Below are positions 36,004 through 44,819 of a DNA stretch of 64,000 bases, piece after piece. A model generated the notes under the pieces. It worked only from the letters and a program-made list of their open reading frames with translations, did not search any database and had not been told where the DNA came from. Each line of letters opens with the position of its first letter. The stretch's first letter is position 1. A program made the position numbers and the translations under genes. The stretch comes from Nitrospirales bacterium. Its GTDB lineage: Bacteria; Nitrospirota; Nitrospiria; Nitrospirales; UBA8639. The DNA is taken from the NCBI GenBank assembly GCA_029261355.1, contig JAJDBM010000070.1, positions 62,001 to 126,000 on the forward strand, read 5' to 3'.

Positions 36004-36880
36004 TCGTGAGGAGTCCTTTCCTTTGAGCCGATCAATGCTTTTGATGAAAAAGGTACATGCTAGAGATTTAGTCAAAACGGTGCGATTTGAAAAAACGCGA
36101 ATGAATCTAAATAACGACAACTAGTGTGCTTTGCGGTCTATCTTTTCTTCTAACTGTCGGTAATAAGGCTTCCCCATGAAACTGCCTTGACCAAGTGATG
36201 CGAATGATTGACGCACATTGTGAGTAGCATGGAGTTTTTCTGAGGGATTATCTCTAAAGTGCGAACTATGGATTCAGAGGGGTTTTAAAAAGATCATTAT
36301 CATATCTTACTGATTTACTACTTTCTGCAATGTGTATACCTTAAGTGAAGAACATCTTATTACTAGTGAAAAACAGAAGAAATTATAATGAAAACAGTTA
36401 TTTATTGCTACTATTTTCCTCGGGAAGATAGTAGGGAGTAGCGTTCAGGTTTAATACGTATGGATCTGGGTAAATTCTCTAAATGAACACAGGCTGATTT
36501 CTCTGAACGATACATAATAGTATTCACGCCAGTGTTTTTTAGAAGGAGCCAGAGGTTCGGAGTTTAGCCCCAACAGTTTTGATTCGTGATGGAATAATGA
36601 GGTTAGCAGAGGGGTGAGATGAATCTGAGGGTTTTTGAATAACAGGCTTCATGATAAGGTTCTACTGGATTAGGATGTAGTCCCTAGTCTTTCATGCAGT
36701 CGGTAATGGTGGGTACAGGGTAAAGACACTGTGAGATTGCTGGGAGTTTCAGTTGAAAACTCTCAAGTCCTTGTATGCCAATGCAAAGTGTATGGATCGT
36801 GCCTATTGAGTAAGTAGTCCGGATCTTGGAATGACAAACTTTCCTGAGAAACGTCTTTATTTGATCGATAGAGACGGTGC
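36004..36880. other. intergenic region between cysC and the wza gene
   Basis: 877 bases, the longest gap in the EPS locus. It should hold the promoter for the export genes reading leftward. I searched for sigma-70 and sigma-54 patterns on the minus strand and found no convincing match, and there is no credible open frame. Confidence 0.45.
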
Positions 36881-37522
36881 TTACGAACTCTTCTGGACGA
36901 GTGACGTACTATCTCGCCTTGCCACGTCGATAGGCTTTATCTTTTTTGCGGAAGTCTTTAAATTCTCTTGAAGTTGAGTTACGAGCACATCTTCTGAAAT
37001 ATACCCCTGTAACTTGAGGTATTCCAGGACTGTGTGGATACTTTCCTCTGCGGTTTCTTCATGGGTATGAAGCCGAACTTCTGGGTTTGAGGGGGGTTCG
37101 TATGGGTCAGATATTCCAGTAAAATTTAAGATCTCTCCTTTTTGAGCTTTTGCGTAATGTCCCTTCACATCTCGTGCAATGCACACGTCCAACGGACAGT
37201 TAACATAAACTTCAATAAAGTTGATGATTTCATTCCTGGCTTCGACTCGTAATTTTTCATAGGGTGAGATCGCTGCGGTAATGGCCACTCCTCCAACACG
37301 CGTGACTAATTTTGCTACATAAGAAATACGTCGAATATTTTCGTCACGATCTTCTTTTGAAAATGTAAGGCCTTTGGTGAGGCGTTTCCGCACCTCGTCT
37401 CCATCAAGAATTTCAGCGGCATAGTTGAGTGTGTTTAGATGCATATGGAGTAGTTTTGCCAAAGTACTTTTGCCCGAACACGGCAGCCCAGTAAACCATA
37501 CGGTAAATCCTCTTCTGTTCAT
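36881..37522 (-). CDS. cysC: adenylylsulfate (APS) kinase
   Basis: A 213-residue CysC: it phosphorylates APS to PAPS, the sulfate donor. The Walker A loop is GLPCSGKST at 12-20. It is followed by LDGDEVRKRLTKGLTFSKED with the APS-binding region, DRDENIRRISYVAKL, and the lid FTGISDPYEPPSNPEVRL. A 25-residue basic tail extends beyond the usual end. No cysD/cysN (ATP sulfurylase) gene is beside it, so APS must come from elsewhere. With the sulfotransferase at 29972 it argues for PAPS use in polymer sulfation rather than only in sulfate assimilation. Confidence 0.93.
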   Translation of the reverse strand: MNRRGFTVWFTGLPCSGKSTLAKLLHMHLNTLNYAAEILDGDEVRKRLTKGLTFSKEDRDENIRRISYVAKLVTRVGGVAITAAISPYEKLRVEARNEIINFIEVYVNCPLDVCIARDVKGHYAKAQKGEILNFTGISDPYEPPSNPEVRLHTHEETAEESIHTVLEYLKLQGYISEDVLVTQLQENLKTSAKKIKPIDVARRDSTSLVQKSS

Positions 37523-38007
37523 AGTTTTTTCCTGTCAATTGGTAGGGTTGAAATCATAGGGAGATGGTTATGGATAAGTATGGGTGGCCCAACTTCCAAA
37601 TGTGTTTTCGACTGATTATGGGGTGCGTGGTGGTTGTCAATTGTGACGAATGAGCAATTGAAATGGTAAATGATGGCTGTATATGTGCGTATATTCTAAA
37701 GCTGACCTTCTCTCAAGGTCATTACCAGTGAACGTTTCTTGGTGATGATCAAGGGGAATTTGGTGGTGAAGTCCATCCTAACAGATCTTTTTCCAAGGTC
37801 AAGACAACCAGTTAGATGTAGCTCAGAGAGTGAAATCATTGCATTGTGTGGATAGGAACTTGCCGATTTTATGAAATTTCTTGAACGATCAGGTCGGTCT
37901 TGGGCTTTGTTTGAAGATAGATATCTTGACCCATTTATGTCTGACCTACTAGACTGGGATTATCATCGTCACGCTTGATTTTCCTTTAGGTTGAGTGGAG
38001 AAAAACT
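37523..38007. other. intergenic region between divergent genes
   Basis: 485 bases between cysC (minus) and the HEAT-repeat gene (plus), so it should carry promoters for both. Two CAATTG palindromes lie near 37640-37665. No -35/-10 pair is good enough to call, and no gene is seen. Confidence 0.45.
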
Positions 38008-38817
38008 ATGCTGTGTAAGACAACGTTGCAGACCATACTTGTACTCACTTCGTTTTTTGCGATTCCTTATGGAGTTGTCAGTGCAGGAGTTGAAGGAACT
38101 GGGAGCGTATTTCTTGTACAGGCATATGAGCCTCCTCCTAAACCTGAATTTCCTTCGATACCAAAAGCGACCCCCGCCCCAGAAGTCTTGTCTTCAGAGG
38201 ACCGGGATCGTCTGACTGCACTGGTTCCTTTGCTGGAAGGTAGGCAAGAGCTTTGGGCCATGGGCGAATTTGTTCATTATGGAAAACATTCGGTGCCTTT
38301 TATCATTAAGGCATTATCGATGCCTGGTCCGCGAATTCGGTATAATGCGATTGAAACTCTCTCCATGATCAAAGACCCGTCTCCAGTATCGGAATTATTA
38401 GATGTGGCCATGAATGAAAAGGAAATTTCTCGAGTTCGAACGCATGCCCTTCGTGTGGCTACTCGTTTGGATTGGGAGAAGGTACTTCCGGGCATAAAGG
38501 AAATGGTCAAAGACGAGAATTCAACGATTCGTCGGACAGCAGTCTTTGAAGCCAGACGTGTGAGGCAAAAAGAGGTTTTGCCATTACTCATTGAAACTAT
38601 TGGCGATCCTGAAAAGTTTGTTGCGCTTGCGGCTCTCGAGTCTTTTCGGCGGCTCACAGGTTTCTCTGGGGTACAGGCACATAACTGGGAAATTTCTACC
38701 CAAGAAAATCGAAAAGAATGGAGTCAAGAATGGTGGACGTGGTTTAAAGAGAATGAAAGCCGATTTGGCCCAACCCCAAGTACTCAGCAACCGGTCCCTC
38801 CTGCGCCTACCAGTTGA
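38008..38817 (+). CDS. HEAT-repeat protein, secreted
   Basis: A 269-residue protein with a Sec signal (hydrophobic about 7-27, ending VSAG). After a Pro-rich linker it has several HEAT/PBS-lyase-like helical repeats: PFIIKALSMPGPRIRYNAIETLSMI, LLDVAMNEKEISRVRTHALRVA and LPLLIETIGDPEKFVALAALESF. The C-terminal stretch WSQEWWTWFKENESRFG resembles tails of bacterial HEAT proteins found in the periplasm. The tail is Pro/Thr-rich. HEAT arrays act as protein-binding scaffolds; the partner is unknown. The gene is alone upstream of def, with a 91-base gap. Confidence 0.8.
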   Translation: MLCKTTLQTILVLTSFFAIPYGVVSAGVEGTGSVFLVQAYEPPPKPEFPSIPKATPAPEVLSSEDRDRLTALVPLLEGRQELWAMGEFVHYGKHSVPFIIKALSMPGPRIRYNAIETLSMIKDPSPVSELLDVAMNEKEISRVRTHALRVATRLDWEKVLPGIKEMVKDENSTIRRTAVFEARRVRQKEVLPLLIETIGDPEKFVALAALESFRRLTGFSGVQAHNWEISTQENRKEWSQEWWTWFKENESRFGPTPSTQQPVPPAPTS

Positions 38818-38908
38818 GATACTGAGCTCGAGCACATGGTAATCCCTCTGGAAATCAGAGTTGATGGCGTACAGTCGATTGCGGTCTTGTCATAATGAGG
38901 AGAAGAAT

Positions 38909-39439
38909 ATGGCAGTCTTGCCTATTGCAAAAGTTGGAAATCCAATATTACGGAACATATCGACCCCTGTTGATGTTGAAACAATAGGCAGTCGAACGTT
39001 TCAAACTTTTCTGGATGATATGTTTGAAACGATGGTGGAGAACGATGGTATTGGCCTTGCTGCGCCTCAAGTCGCACGATCTACGCAAGTTGTGGTGATG
39101 GATTGTAGTGGGGATAACGGTTTTCCAAAAACCATACTGATTAACCCCAAAATTCTGTTTTACGGTCCTCAACAAACAGAAATGTGGGAAGGGTGTCTCA
39201 GCATAGATAATCTTCGCGGACAAGTGACCCGTCCATCCATGATCCGTGTGCAGGCCCTGGATCAACATGGAGTCTTACAAGAATGGGACGCCAGTGGTCT
39301 CTATGCTGTGTGTATCCAACATGAGATGGATCACTTGCTTGGCAAGCTCTTTATCGATCGTATGACGGATATGTCCACACTGACGCAACTTCAAGAATTT
39401 GATACCTATTGGAAAGACGAGTCGACACAAGAAGTCTAA
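38909..39439 (+). CDS. def: peptide deformylase
   Basis: A 176-residue enzyme that removes the N-formyl group from nascent proteins. All three signatures are present: GIGLAAPQV (47-55), EGCLS with metal ligand Cys96, and QHEMDH with His138, Glu139 and His142. The start at 38909 is chosen for GAGGAG just upstream; an in-frame ATG at 38861 would add an unrelated extension. The C-terminal length is that of type I deformylases. No fmt gene follows, which is a common but not universal partner. Confidence 0.95.
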   Translation: MAVLPIAKVGNPILRNISTPVDVETIGSRTFQTFLDDMFETMVENDGIGLAAPQVARSTQVVVMDCSGDNGFPKTILINPKILFYGPQQTEMWEGCLSIDNLRGQVTRPSMIRVQALDQHGVLQEWDASGLYAVCIQHEMDHLLGKLFIDRMTDMSTLTQLQEFDTYWKDESTQEV

Positions 39440-39532
39440 ATTTCTCGTACCCTCGATACCACGTATTTCCCTTTATCTCTCGAAACAAGGTTCTACCTGT
39501 TCAGTTGCTGATAGGAAGACTGTTAATCATTC

Positions 39533-41257
39533 GTGAAATCTTTAGTTCGTATTTTTTCCTATCTTGCTCCCCACCGTTCACTGGTCATCCTCACTTTTTT
39601 ATGTGCGGCTCTTGCGACGGCGCTAGACCTTCTTCCTCCTTGGCTCATCAAGATTGTCATCGATGAAGTCATTCCTAATCATGATATGGCCTTACTCCCT
39701 CAAATCTTGTTGGGTTTATTTTTGGCGTATGCATTCAAGAATCTCTTAAATTCATTGCGTATTCGATTTAACAATACCTTAGAACAACATGTTGTGTTTG
39801 ATCTGAGAGGTGAGGTGTTTTCAGCCTTACAACGTCTCTCATTAAATTACTTTGAAAATCGATCAACCGGCGAAATTATGTCGAGAGTGACCAATGACAC
39901 GGAACATGTTGAACGTATTTTCATTGATGGACTTGAGGGCATGTTAACGGCTTCGCTTACCTTGATAGGCATTACGGTCATTTTGTTTACCTTGAACTGG
40001 CAAATGGCATTATTAGTCCTTCTGCCAGTGCCCATCTTGGTGTTTTCAGGGATAGGATTTACGCGGCGAGTGCATGGCTACTATCAAGAAATTCGTCGAG
40101 AAGCGGCAGATCTCAATGCCTATTTGCAGGATGCCTTATCAGGCATTCGTGAAACGATGGGATTTAATCGTCATCAGTATGAAAATGATCGATTTACAAC
40201 GCGTAGCTATAACTACAGCCAATCGAATTTAAAAGCCATGAAGCTGTGGTCGGTCTATTCTCCAAGTATGATTTTCGTGGGAAGTCTTGGGACTGTCTTG
40301 ACACTCTGGTATGGTTCGATCCAGGTGATGGAAGGGCATTTGACGCTCGGTGAATTGGTCATGTTTTTGTCCTACCTTGTTTTATTCTATACACCGGTCA
40401 ATCAGATTCATTCCGTCAACCATCTCTTACAACATGCCTTGGCTGCGAGTGAGCGAGTATTCGAGGTGTTAGATTTTAAGCCAGATGTGATAGACCAACC
40501 GCGTGTGAGCCCGACGGTCAATCGATTGCCGGGAAGAGTTCAAATGCAGCAGGTGGCCTTTTCCTATCGTGATGATGTGCCAGTCTTGAATCGTATTTCT
40601 TTAGATGTTGGAGCAGGAGAGCAAGTGGCGCTTGTCGGGCATAGTGGTGCAGGTAAGAGTACGATTATTAAGTTACTGATGCGTTTTTACGATGTGAAGT
40701 CTGGTGCAATTCTGATTGATGGGTATGATATTCGTGATCTTCCCTTATCCTATCTGCGCGATCAAATAGGGCTGGTTCAACAAGAGCCATTCTTGTTTAA
40801 TGGCACGGTTCGAGAAAATATTAGCTATGGGTCGTTAGAGGCGACTCAAGAGGAAATAGAAAACGTGGCGACAGCGGCCCGTGCGCAGGCATTTATCCAG
40901 AATCTTCCCGAAGGGTATGAAACATGGATAGGCGAGCGTGGGGTCAAGTTGTCCGTAGGGCAAAAGCAACGAATCTCTATTGCTCGCGTGTTATTGAAAA
41001 ATCCGCCTCTCGTGATTTTTGATGAAGCAACGTCGAACGTGGATACGGAAACGGAGGTTGAAATTCGCGAGGCCATTGGGCAGCTCATTCAAGGGAGAAC
41101 AACCTTTATTATTGCGCATCGTTTATCCACTTTACATGAGGTTGACCGTATTGTCGTTCTGCAACATGGTGAGATTGTTGAGCAAGGGAATCATGTTCAA
41201 CTTCTAAAGCATGGTGGGATCTATACGGATTTGTATGAGGCGCAGTTTCATGTGTAA
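39533..41257 (+). CDS. ABC exporter, fused permease and ATPase (MsbA/lipid-A-exporter-like)
   Basis: A 574-residue half-transporter. Six membrane helices lie in residues 1-310. The nucleotide-binding domain has Walker A GHSGAGKST, the Q-loop region IGLVQQEPFLFNGTV, a signature LSVGQKQRISIAR in which the usual LSGGQ has Val for the first Gly, Walker B LVIFDEATSNVD and the H-loop IIAHRLS. The type is shared by lipid-A flippases and multidrug exporters. Neighbouring lpxD makes an envelope-lipid role plausible but not proven. The start is GTG with AGGAAG somewhat far upstream. Confidence 0.9.
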   Translation: MKSLVRIFSYLAPHRSLVILTFLCAALATALDLLPPWLIKIVIDEVIPNHDMALLPQILLGLFLAYAFKNLLNSLRIRFNNTLEQHVVFDLRGEVFSALQRLSLNYFENRSTGEIMSRVTNDTEHVERIFIDGLEGMLTASLTLIGITVILFTLNWQMALLVLLPVPILVFSGIGFTRRVHGYYQEIRREAADLNAYLQDALSGIRETMGFNRHQYENDRFTTRSYNYSQSNLKAMKLWSVYSPSMIFVGSLGTVLTLWYGSIQVMEGHLTLGELVMFLSYLVLFYTPVNQIHSVNHLLQHALAASERVFEVLDFKPDVIDQPRVSPTVNRLPGRVQMQQVAFSYRDDVPVLNRISLDVGAGEQVALVGHSGAGKSTIIKLLMRFYDVKSGAILIDGYDIRDLPLSYLRDQIGLVQQEPFLFNGTVRENISYGSLEATQEEIENVATAARAQAFIQNLPEGYETWIGERGVKLSVGQKQRISIARVLLKNPPLVIFDEATSNVDTETEVEIREAIGQLIQGRTTFIIAHRLSTLHEVDRIVVLQHGEIVEQGNHVQLLKHGGIYTDLYEAQFHV

Positions 41258-41344
41258 GGCGTCGGTGTGGTGTTCAGGCAGAGCCTAGAGATGCGTTGTT
41301 CGTGAGTAACTGTAGGTTTATTAAGCTATGGCGAGACATGAGCG

Positions 41345-41524
41345 ATGAAATGTCCGATATGTAAAGAATCGGTGATTTGGGAAAATAATCCTGCACGTCC
41401 ATTTTGTTCCACGCGTTGTCGATTGCTTGATCTCGATGGGTGGTTACAGGAGCGATATGGGGTTCCTCTCGATGAAGGCAATTTTGAGTATGATGAGTCG
41501 TTAGAAATACCTGATAATCAGTAA
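41345..41524 (+). CDS. yacG: YacG-type zinc-binding protein (DNA gyrase inhibitor)
   Basis: A 59-residue protein with the full YacG pattern: CPIC at 3-6, then W12, then RPFCSTRCRLLDLDGWLQE. The four zinc ligands are Cys3, Cys6, Cys21 and Cys25. YacG binds GyrB and limits gyrase activity in studied bacteria. The acidic tail after residue 42 is also typical. The next gene starts 12 bases downstream. Confidence 0.9.
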   Translation: MKCPICKESVIWENNPARPFCSTRCRLLDLDGWLQERYGVPLDEGNFEYDESLEIPDNQ

Positions 41525-41536
41525 GGGAAAATAAAA

Positions 41537-42085
41537 ATGGCGAAAGTGATTACTACGAACAAAGTTCAGAACGAAGTCGAGAAAGCTCATGATTATGTGC
41601 GGACCCATATCTTGTTCCCGGCTGGAATGACAGGTCTTATCGCCATGGTTGTGGGAGTCGTCGGGCTCTTGATTCAACTCTGGAATGGAACATATTCCTG
41701 GGAGACCTTTACTGCAAGTTCCGCGTTGTTAGTCATTGGCGTGCTCGTGGGGCTCGGTCAGACAAAGTATCATCAGTTTTTGTTGCGGGAGTTTCCAGCT
41801 TTTTTTGCCAGTCGAATGAAAACGGCGTCTCAACGATCTGTTCAAAAGGCAAGGAAGGCAACCGCTGAATCCCCTGTCGAACATCGAGGCCGTGGGCTCG
41901 TGCCATTTTGTTATTTCGCAGGAATCCTCCTCTTTATTGGTTTATCGATTGTGACCGTATTCGTCGGATATCTCGATCCTGTTCCAGCATTTTCCTTGCC
42001 ATGGGCAGGGTATTTTTGGGCGAAAATGTTTTTTTGGAAAGGCATTATTTTGCCTCCAGGAAAAAAGGGAAAAAAGAGTAAGTGA
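41537..42085 (+). CDS. hypothetical membrane protein
   Basis: A 182-residue protein of unknown function. Four hydrophobic segments are visible at about 28-48, 60-80, 125-147 and 153-168. A basic helical region (90-115, QRSVQKARKA) probably faces the cytoplasm. The C-terminus is strongly basic (PPGKKGKKSK). The N-terminus HDYVRTHILFPAGM may form an interfacial helix. It lies 12 bases after yacG and probably shares its transcript. I do not recognise a family. Confidence 0.7.
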   Translation: MAKVITTNKVQNEVEKAHDYVRTHILFPAGMTGLIAMVVGVVGLLIQLWNGTYSWETFTASSALLVIGVLVGLGQTKYHQFLLREFPAFFASRMKTASQRSVQKARKATAESPVEHRGRGLVPFCYFAGILLFIGLSIVTVFVGYLDPVPAFSLPWAGYFWAKMFFWKGIILPPGKKGKKSK

Positions 42086-42148
42086 GAAGTTCCGGTTGAA
42101 CAGTATGTTGGGAGGTCGAAGGTGTCGTCTCAAAGGCCAGATGTTGTC

Positions 42149-43195
42149 TTATTTGGTCAGTTTTTCAAGAGCGGCAAGTCGAGTTTTCAATTCTTGAATT
42201 TCTTTTCGTAGGTCGGGTAATCGCTGATACATCGCCTGAGACTTTAACCAGGTTTGGTAGTTAAATGCCATGTGACCGCCTACTGCCTGTCCTGATGGAA
42301 TGCTCTTGGTCACACCGGACCCAGCGGCAATTTTAACCTGAGAGCCAATCGTGAGATGGTCCACAATGCCTGCCTGCCCACCAACCATCACATGGTCTTG
42401 TAATGTGGAACTGCCGGCAATGCCGGCTTGTGCGACAATAATACAATGTTCACCAATATGAACATTATGTGCAATCTGGACCTGATTGTCGATTTTGGTT
42501 CCGCGTTGAATAACCGTCATGCCAAATGTCGCACGATCAACCGTGACATTTGCGCCGAGTTCGACATCATCTTCAATCCTTACGGTACCTAGTTGCGGAA
42601 TTTTTTGATGGTGTCCGTTATGTTGAACATACCCAAATCCATCACTGCCAATGACTGTGCCGCTGTGAATCGTAACGCGTGAGCCAATGTGACAACCATC
42701 AAGTACCGTGACATGAGGGTATAACGTCGAGTCGTCACCGATCACGGCGTCATTTCCGATGACCACGCCAGGATATAAGGTCACTCGCGCACCTAACTGG
42801 ACTCGATCCCCAAGAGTGACAAACGTACTAATAGCGGTTTCTGGTCCAATACGAACATCGATGCCTTTGATGATATTTTTTGCAATCCCGGTGATGGGGG
42901 AGGGGGGCACAAAAAATCGATGGGTCAGACAAGAAAATGCATAGAGAGGATTCGGGGTGAGAAGTTGAGGGCGAGGTTCTTGATCCAAAGGACGAGACGT
43001 TACGAATGCTGAGGCGCGTGATTCTCGTGCCTTGTCTTCTAATTTCGTATCTGTAATAAACGCCAGGTCACCTGGTGCTGCCTGGTCAAGACTGGCAACG
43101 CCAGTGATTTCCAGGTCTCCAGCACCATGGATTTCTCCTTGGATAAACTGGGCAAGCTCTTCTAATCGAACCCGATTGTTGAATTTTGGTAGCAT
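42149..43195 (-). CDS. lpxD: UDP-3-O-acylglucosamine N-acyltransferase
   Basis: A 348-residue lipid A biosynthesis enzyme that adds the second hydroxyacyl chain from acyl-ACP to UDP-3-O-acylglucosamine. It has the N-terminal uridine-binding domain (LEITGVASLDQAAPGDLAF), a long run of left-handed beta-helix hexapeptide repeats (about 105-290, for example VIGNDAVIGDDSTLYP) and a C-terminal helix (about 320-348). The catalytic histidine is probably His243 in IAHNVHIGEH. It is not beside lpxA, lpxB or fabZ, so it is either a stand-alone copy or one of several. It is strong evidence of a Gram-negative envelope. Confidence 0.94.
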   Translation of the reverse strand: MLPKFNNRVRLEELAQFIQGEIHGAGDLEITGVASLDQAAPGDLAFITDTKLEDKARESRASAFVTSRPLDQEPRPQLLTPNPLYAFSCLTHRFFVPPSPITGIAKNIIKGIDVRIGPETAISTFVTLGDRVQLGARVTLYPGVVIGNDAVIGDDSTLYPHVTVLDGCHIGSRVTIHSGTVIGSDGFGYVQHNGHHQKIPQLGTVRIEDDVELGANVTVDRATFGMTVIQRGTKIDNQVQIAHNVHIGEHCIIVAQAGIAGSSTLQDHVMVGGQAGIVDHLTIGSQVKIAAGSGVTKSIPSGQAVGGHMAFNYQTWLKSQAMYQRLPDLRKEIQELKTRLAALEKLTK

Positions 43196-43356
43196 CTCAG
43201 GATTTTTTATATTTAAGGTGAAGTTCTTCGTTACTCCTATTCAGAGGTTTGTCCTCTGAGAGGTTGAAGCACAGGTGAAGTCACTGACCTGAGAGAAGTC
43301 AACGATATGAATAAACCCTAGAATCATGTTGGTGTATGTTTTTATTTTTAACTGAC

Positions 43357-43370
43357 ACTGATTGGTCAGT
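43357..43370. promoter_or_regulatory. TetR-like operator palindrome ACTGA-TTGG-TCAGT
   Basis: Perfect 5-bp arms around a TTGG centre, between the divergent lpxD and VanZ-like genes. On the other strand it reads ACTGACCAATCAGT, a shape typical of TetR-family operators. A related AGACTG-AC-CAGTCT occurs at 57153-57166. No TetR gene lies in the window. Confidence 0.4.
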
Positions 43371-43475
43371 CAAGCGCAACCTGATGGAAGAAGATATGCC
43401 TGGGTCTGTGGTAAGCTTTTGACATTCTTGATCAAGAATGAAAGGAATATTTTCCATTACAACTATTTTTAAATT

Positions 43476-43880
43476 ATGATCGATGCTGATCGTATGGTAA
43501 ATCTTCGCTATTGGCTCCCTGTCGTTCTGTATGCTGGCCTCATTACGTTTATGTCGTCGTTATCGTCGACTGGGGTGGAAGTTCCATCCTTCTTCTTTGG
43601 ACTCGAGGATAAGGTGATCCATGCGATTGAATATGGCATTTTTGGTATATTGTGGTATCGTGCGTATGTCTATGCTGCCGGGAGAACCATGGCATCCTAC
43701 GCGACAATCCTTGCCATTATTTCTTCTGCGTTATTCGGGATGACTGATGAAGTTCATCAATATTTTGTCCCGCTTCGGCATGCAGATGTGTGGGACCTGG
43801 TGGCCGATACGATAGGTGCTACCATTGGTGTACGACTATGGCAATCCTACGCAATGTGTCATCGTTCAATCCGTGCGTGA
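43476..43880 (+). CDS. VanZ-like family membrane protein
   Basis: A 134-residue protein with four hydrophobic segments. It carries the VanZ-family landmarks DKVIHAIEYGIFGILWYRA (the Asp-Lys-xx-His-xxxY motif) and FGMTDEVHQYFVPLRHADVWDLVADTIGATIG with the Glu-xx-Gln and Asp-xx-D residues. The molecular role of the family is unknown; VanZ gives teicoplanin resistance in enterococci, but most members are uncharacterised. A second in-frame ATG at 43494 is possible. It is divergent from lpxD, and the TPR gene follows after 125 bases. Confidence 0.87.
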   Translation: MIDADRMVNLRYWLPVVLYAGLITFMSSLSSTGVEVPSFFFGLEDKVIHAIEYGIFGILWYRAYVYAAGRTMASYATILAIISSALFGMTDEVHQYFVPLRHADVWDLVADTIGATIGVRLWQSYAMCHRSIRA

Positions 43881-44005
43881 TATACCCCTCCTCATCTCTT
43901 CGGGAGTCTCACCACCTCATAGCTTTGTGCCGTGTTTTCGCTCCCAGTCCATTTTTTGTGCAACGTCAGCATGGTGTCTGCTCTAGAGGATTCGTTCGCA
44001 ACAGA

Positions 44006-44704
44006 ATGTTCCATTGGGTAGTCTTTGTAGTTCTGAGCCTGGTTGCGTTATCTATCTGCGGGCTTGGGAGTCCGGCGATGGCTTTCGATGAAGTTACCTG
44101 GGAAGAGTCTAATGCCAGGGGCATGCAGGCCTATCGAAAGCGAAATTTTATGAAAGCCAAAGAATGGTTCTCTCAAGCATTGTTACAGAGTGATTCTAGC
44201 GGAGTGACTGACCCTCAGCATGCGATGACCTTGAATAACCTCGCGGCTATTCATGAGAAGTTAGGAGAATATGAAGAAGCAGATTTACGGTATCGTCAAT
44301 CTTTAGCCATCATAGAATCCATACAGGGTCCTCAACACCCTGATTTACTCCCAGGTCTAAAAAATCTATCCCTCCTGTATCGAAGGCAACAAGACTTTGC
44401 ACAAGCCGAACGCTTGTACCAGCGAAGTTTTCTTATTGTGAAACGACTGTTGGGAGAAGACCACCCTCATCTGATTCCAAGTCTATTAGATCTTGCTCAA
44501 ACGAGTCAGGCACAACAAGAGTATGGACGCGCTGAAGGCTATTACCGTGAGGCTCTCAACATTGCTGAGACGAAACTAGAGCTAGCTCATCACCAAACGC
44601 AATCTATTCGCATGCAATATGCCGCACTTCTCAAGCACCTGAATCGACTTGATGAGGCCAATGTGCTCGAAGGACAAGCTACTCGTGAACTCAGTGCTCC
44701 TTAG
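44006..44704 (+). CDS. secreted tetratricopeptide-repeat protein
   Basis: A 232-residue protein from the ATG at 44006, which begins a clear signal peptide ending SPAMA. The mature part has about five TPR units of the kinesin-light-chain type, each about 42 residues: MTLNNLAAIHEKLGEYEEAD, NLSLLYRRQQDFAQAERLYQ and LDLAQTSQAQQEYGRAEGYY. These usually mediate protein interaction. The frame is open much further upstream and overlaps the VanZ-like gene, but that part is not protein-like. Function unknown. It converges with ychF. Confidence 0.78.
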   Translation: MFHWVVFVVLSLVALSICGLGSPAMAFDEVTWEESNARGMQAYRKRNFMKAKEWFSQALLQSDSSGVTDPQHAMTLNNLAAIHEKLGEYEEADLRYRQSLAIIESIQGPQHPDLLPGLKNLSLLYRRQQDFAQAERLYQRSFLIVKRLLGEDHPHLIPSLLDLAQTSQAQQEYGRAEGYYREALNIAETKLELAHHQTQSIRMQYAALLKHLNRLDEANVLEGQATRELSAP

Positions 44705-44819
44705 AGTTTTCTAATAAGGGATAAGGTTAGGTCAGAAGGACTGAGCATGGATTGATGAGTGAATCTTGACTTCAATCGATGAGCTGAAACTGTCTAGTGA
44801 GTGATTTGAGGAGAGGGGG

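Noticed and set aside
8774-37522. Exosortase (XrtA) or PEP-CTERM genes expected from the ATPase and CpsD-like types
   Set aside because: None of the proteins in the locus shows the exosortase Cys/Arg/His pattern or a PEP-CTERM tail.
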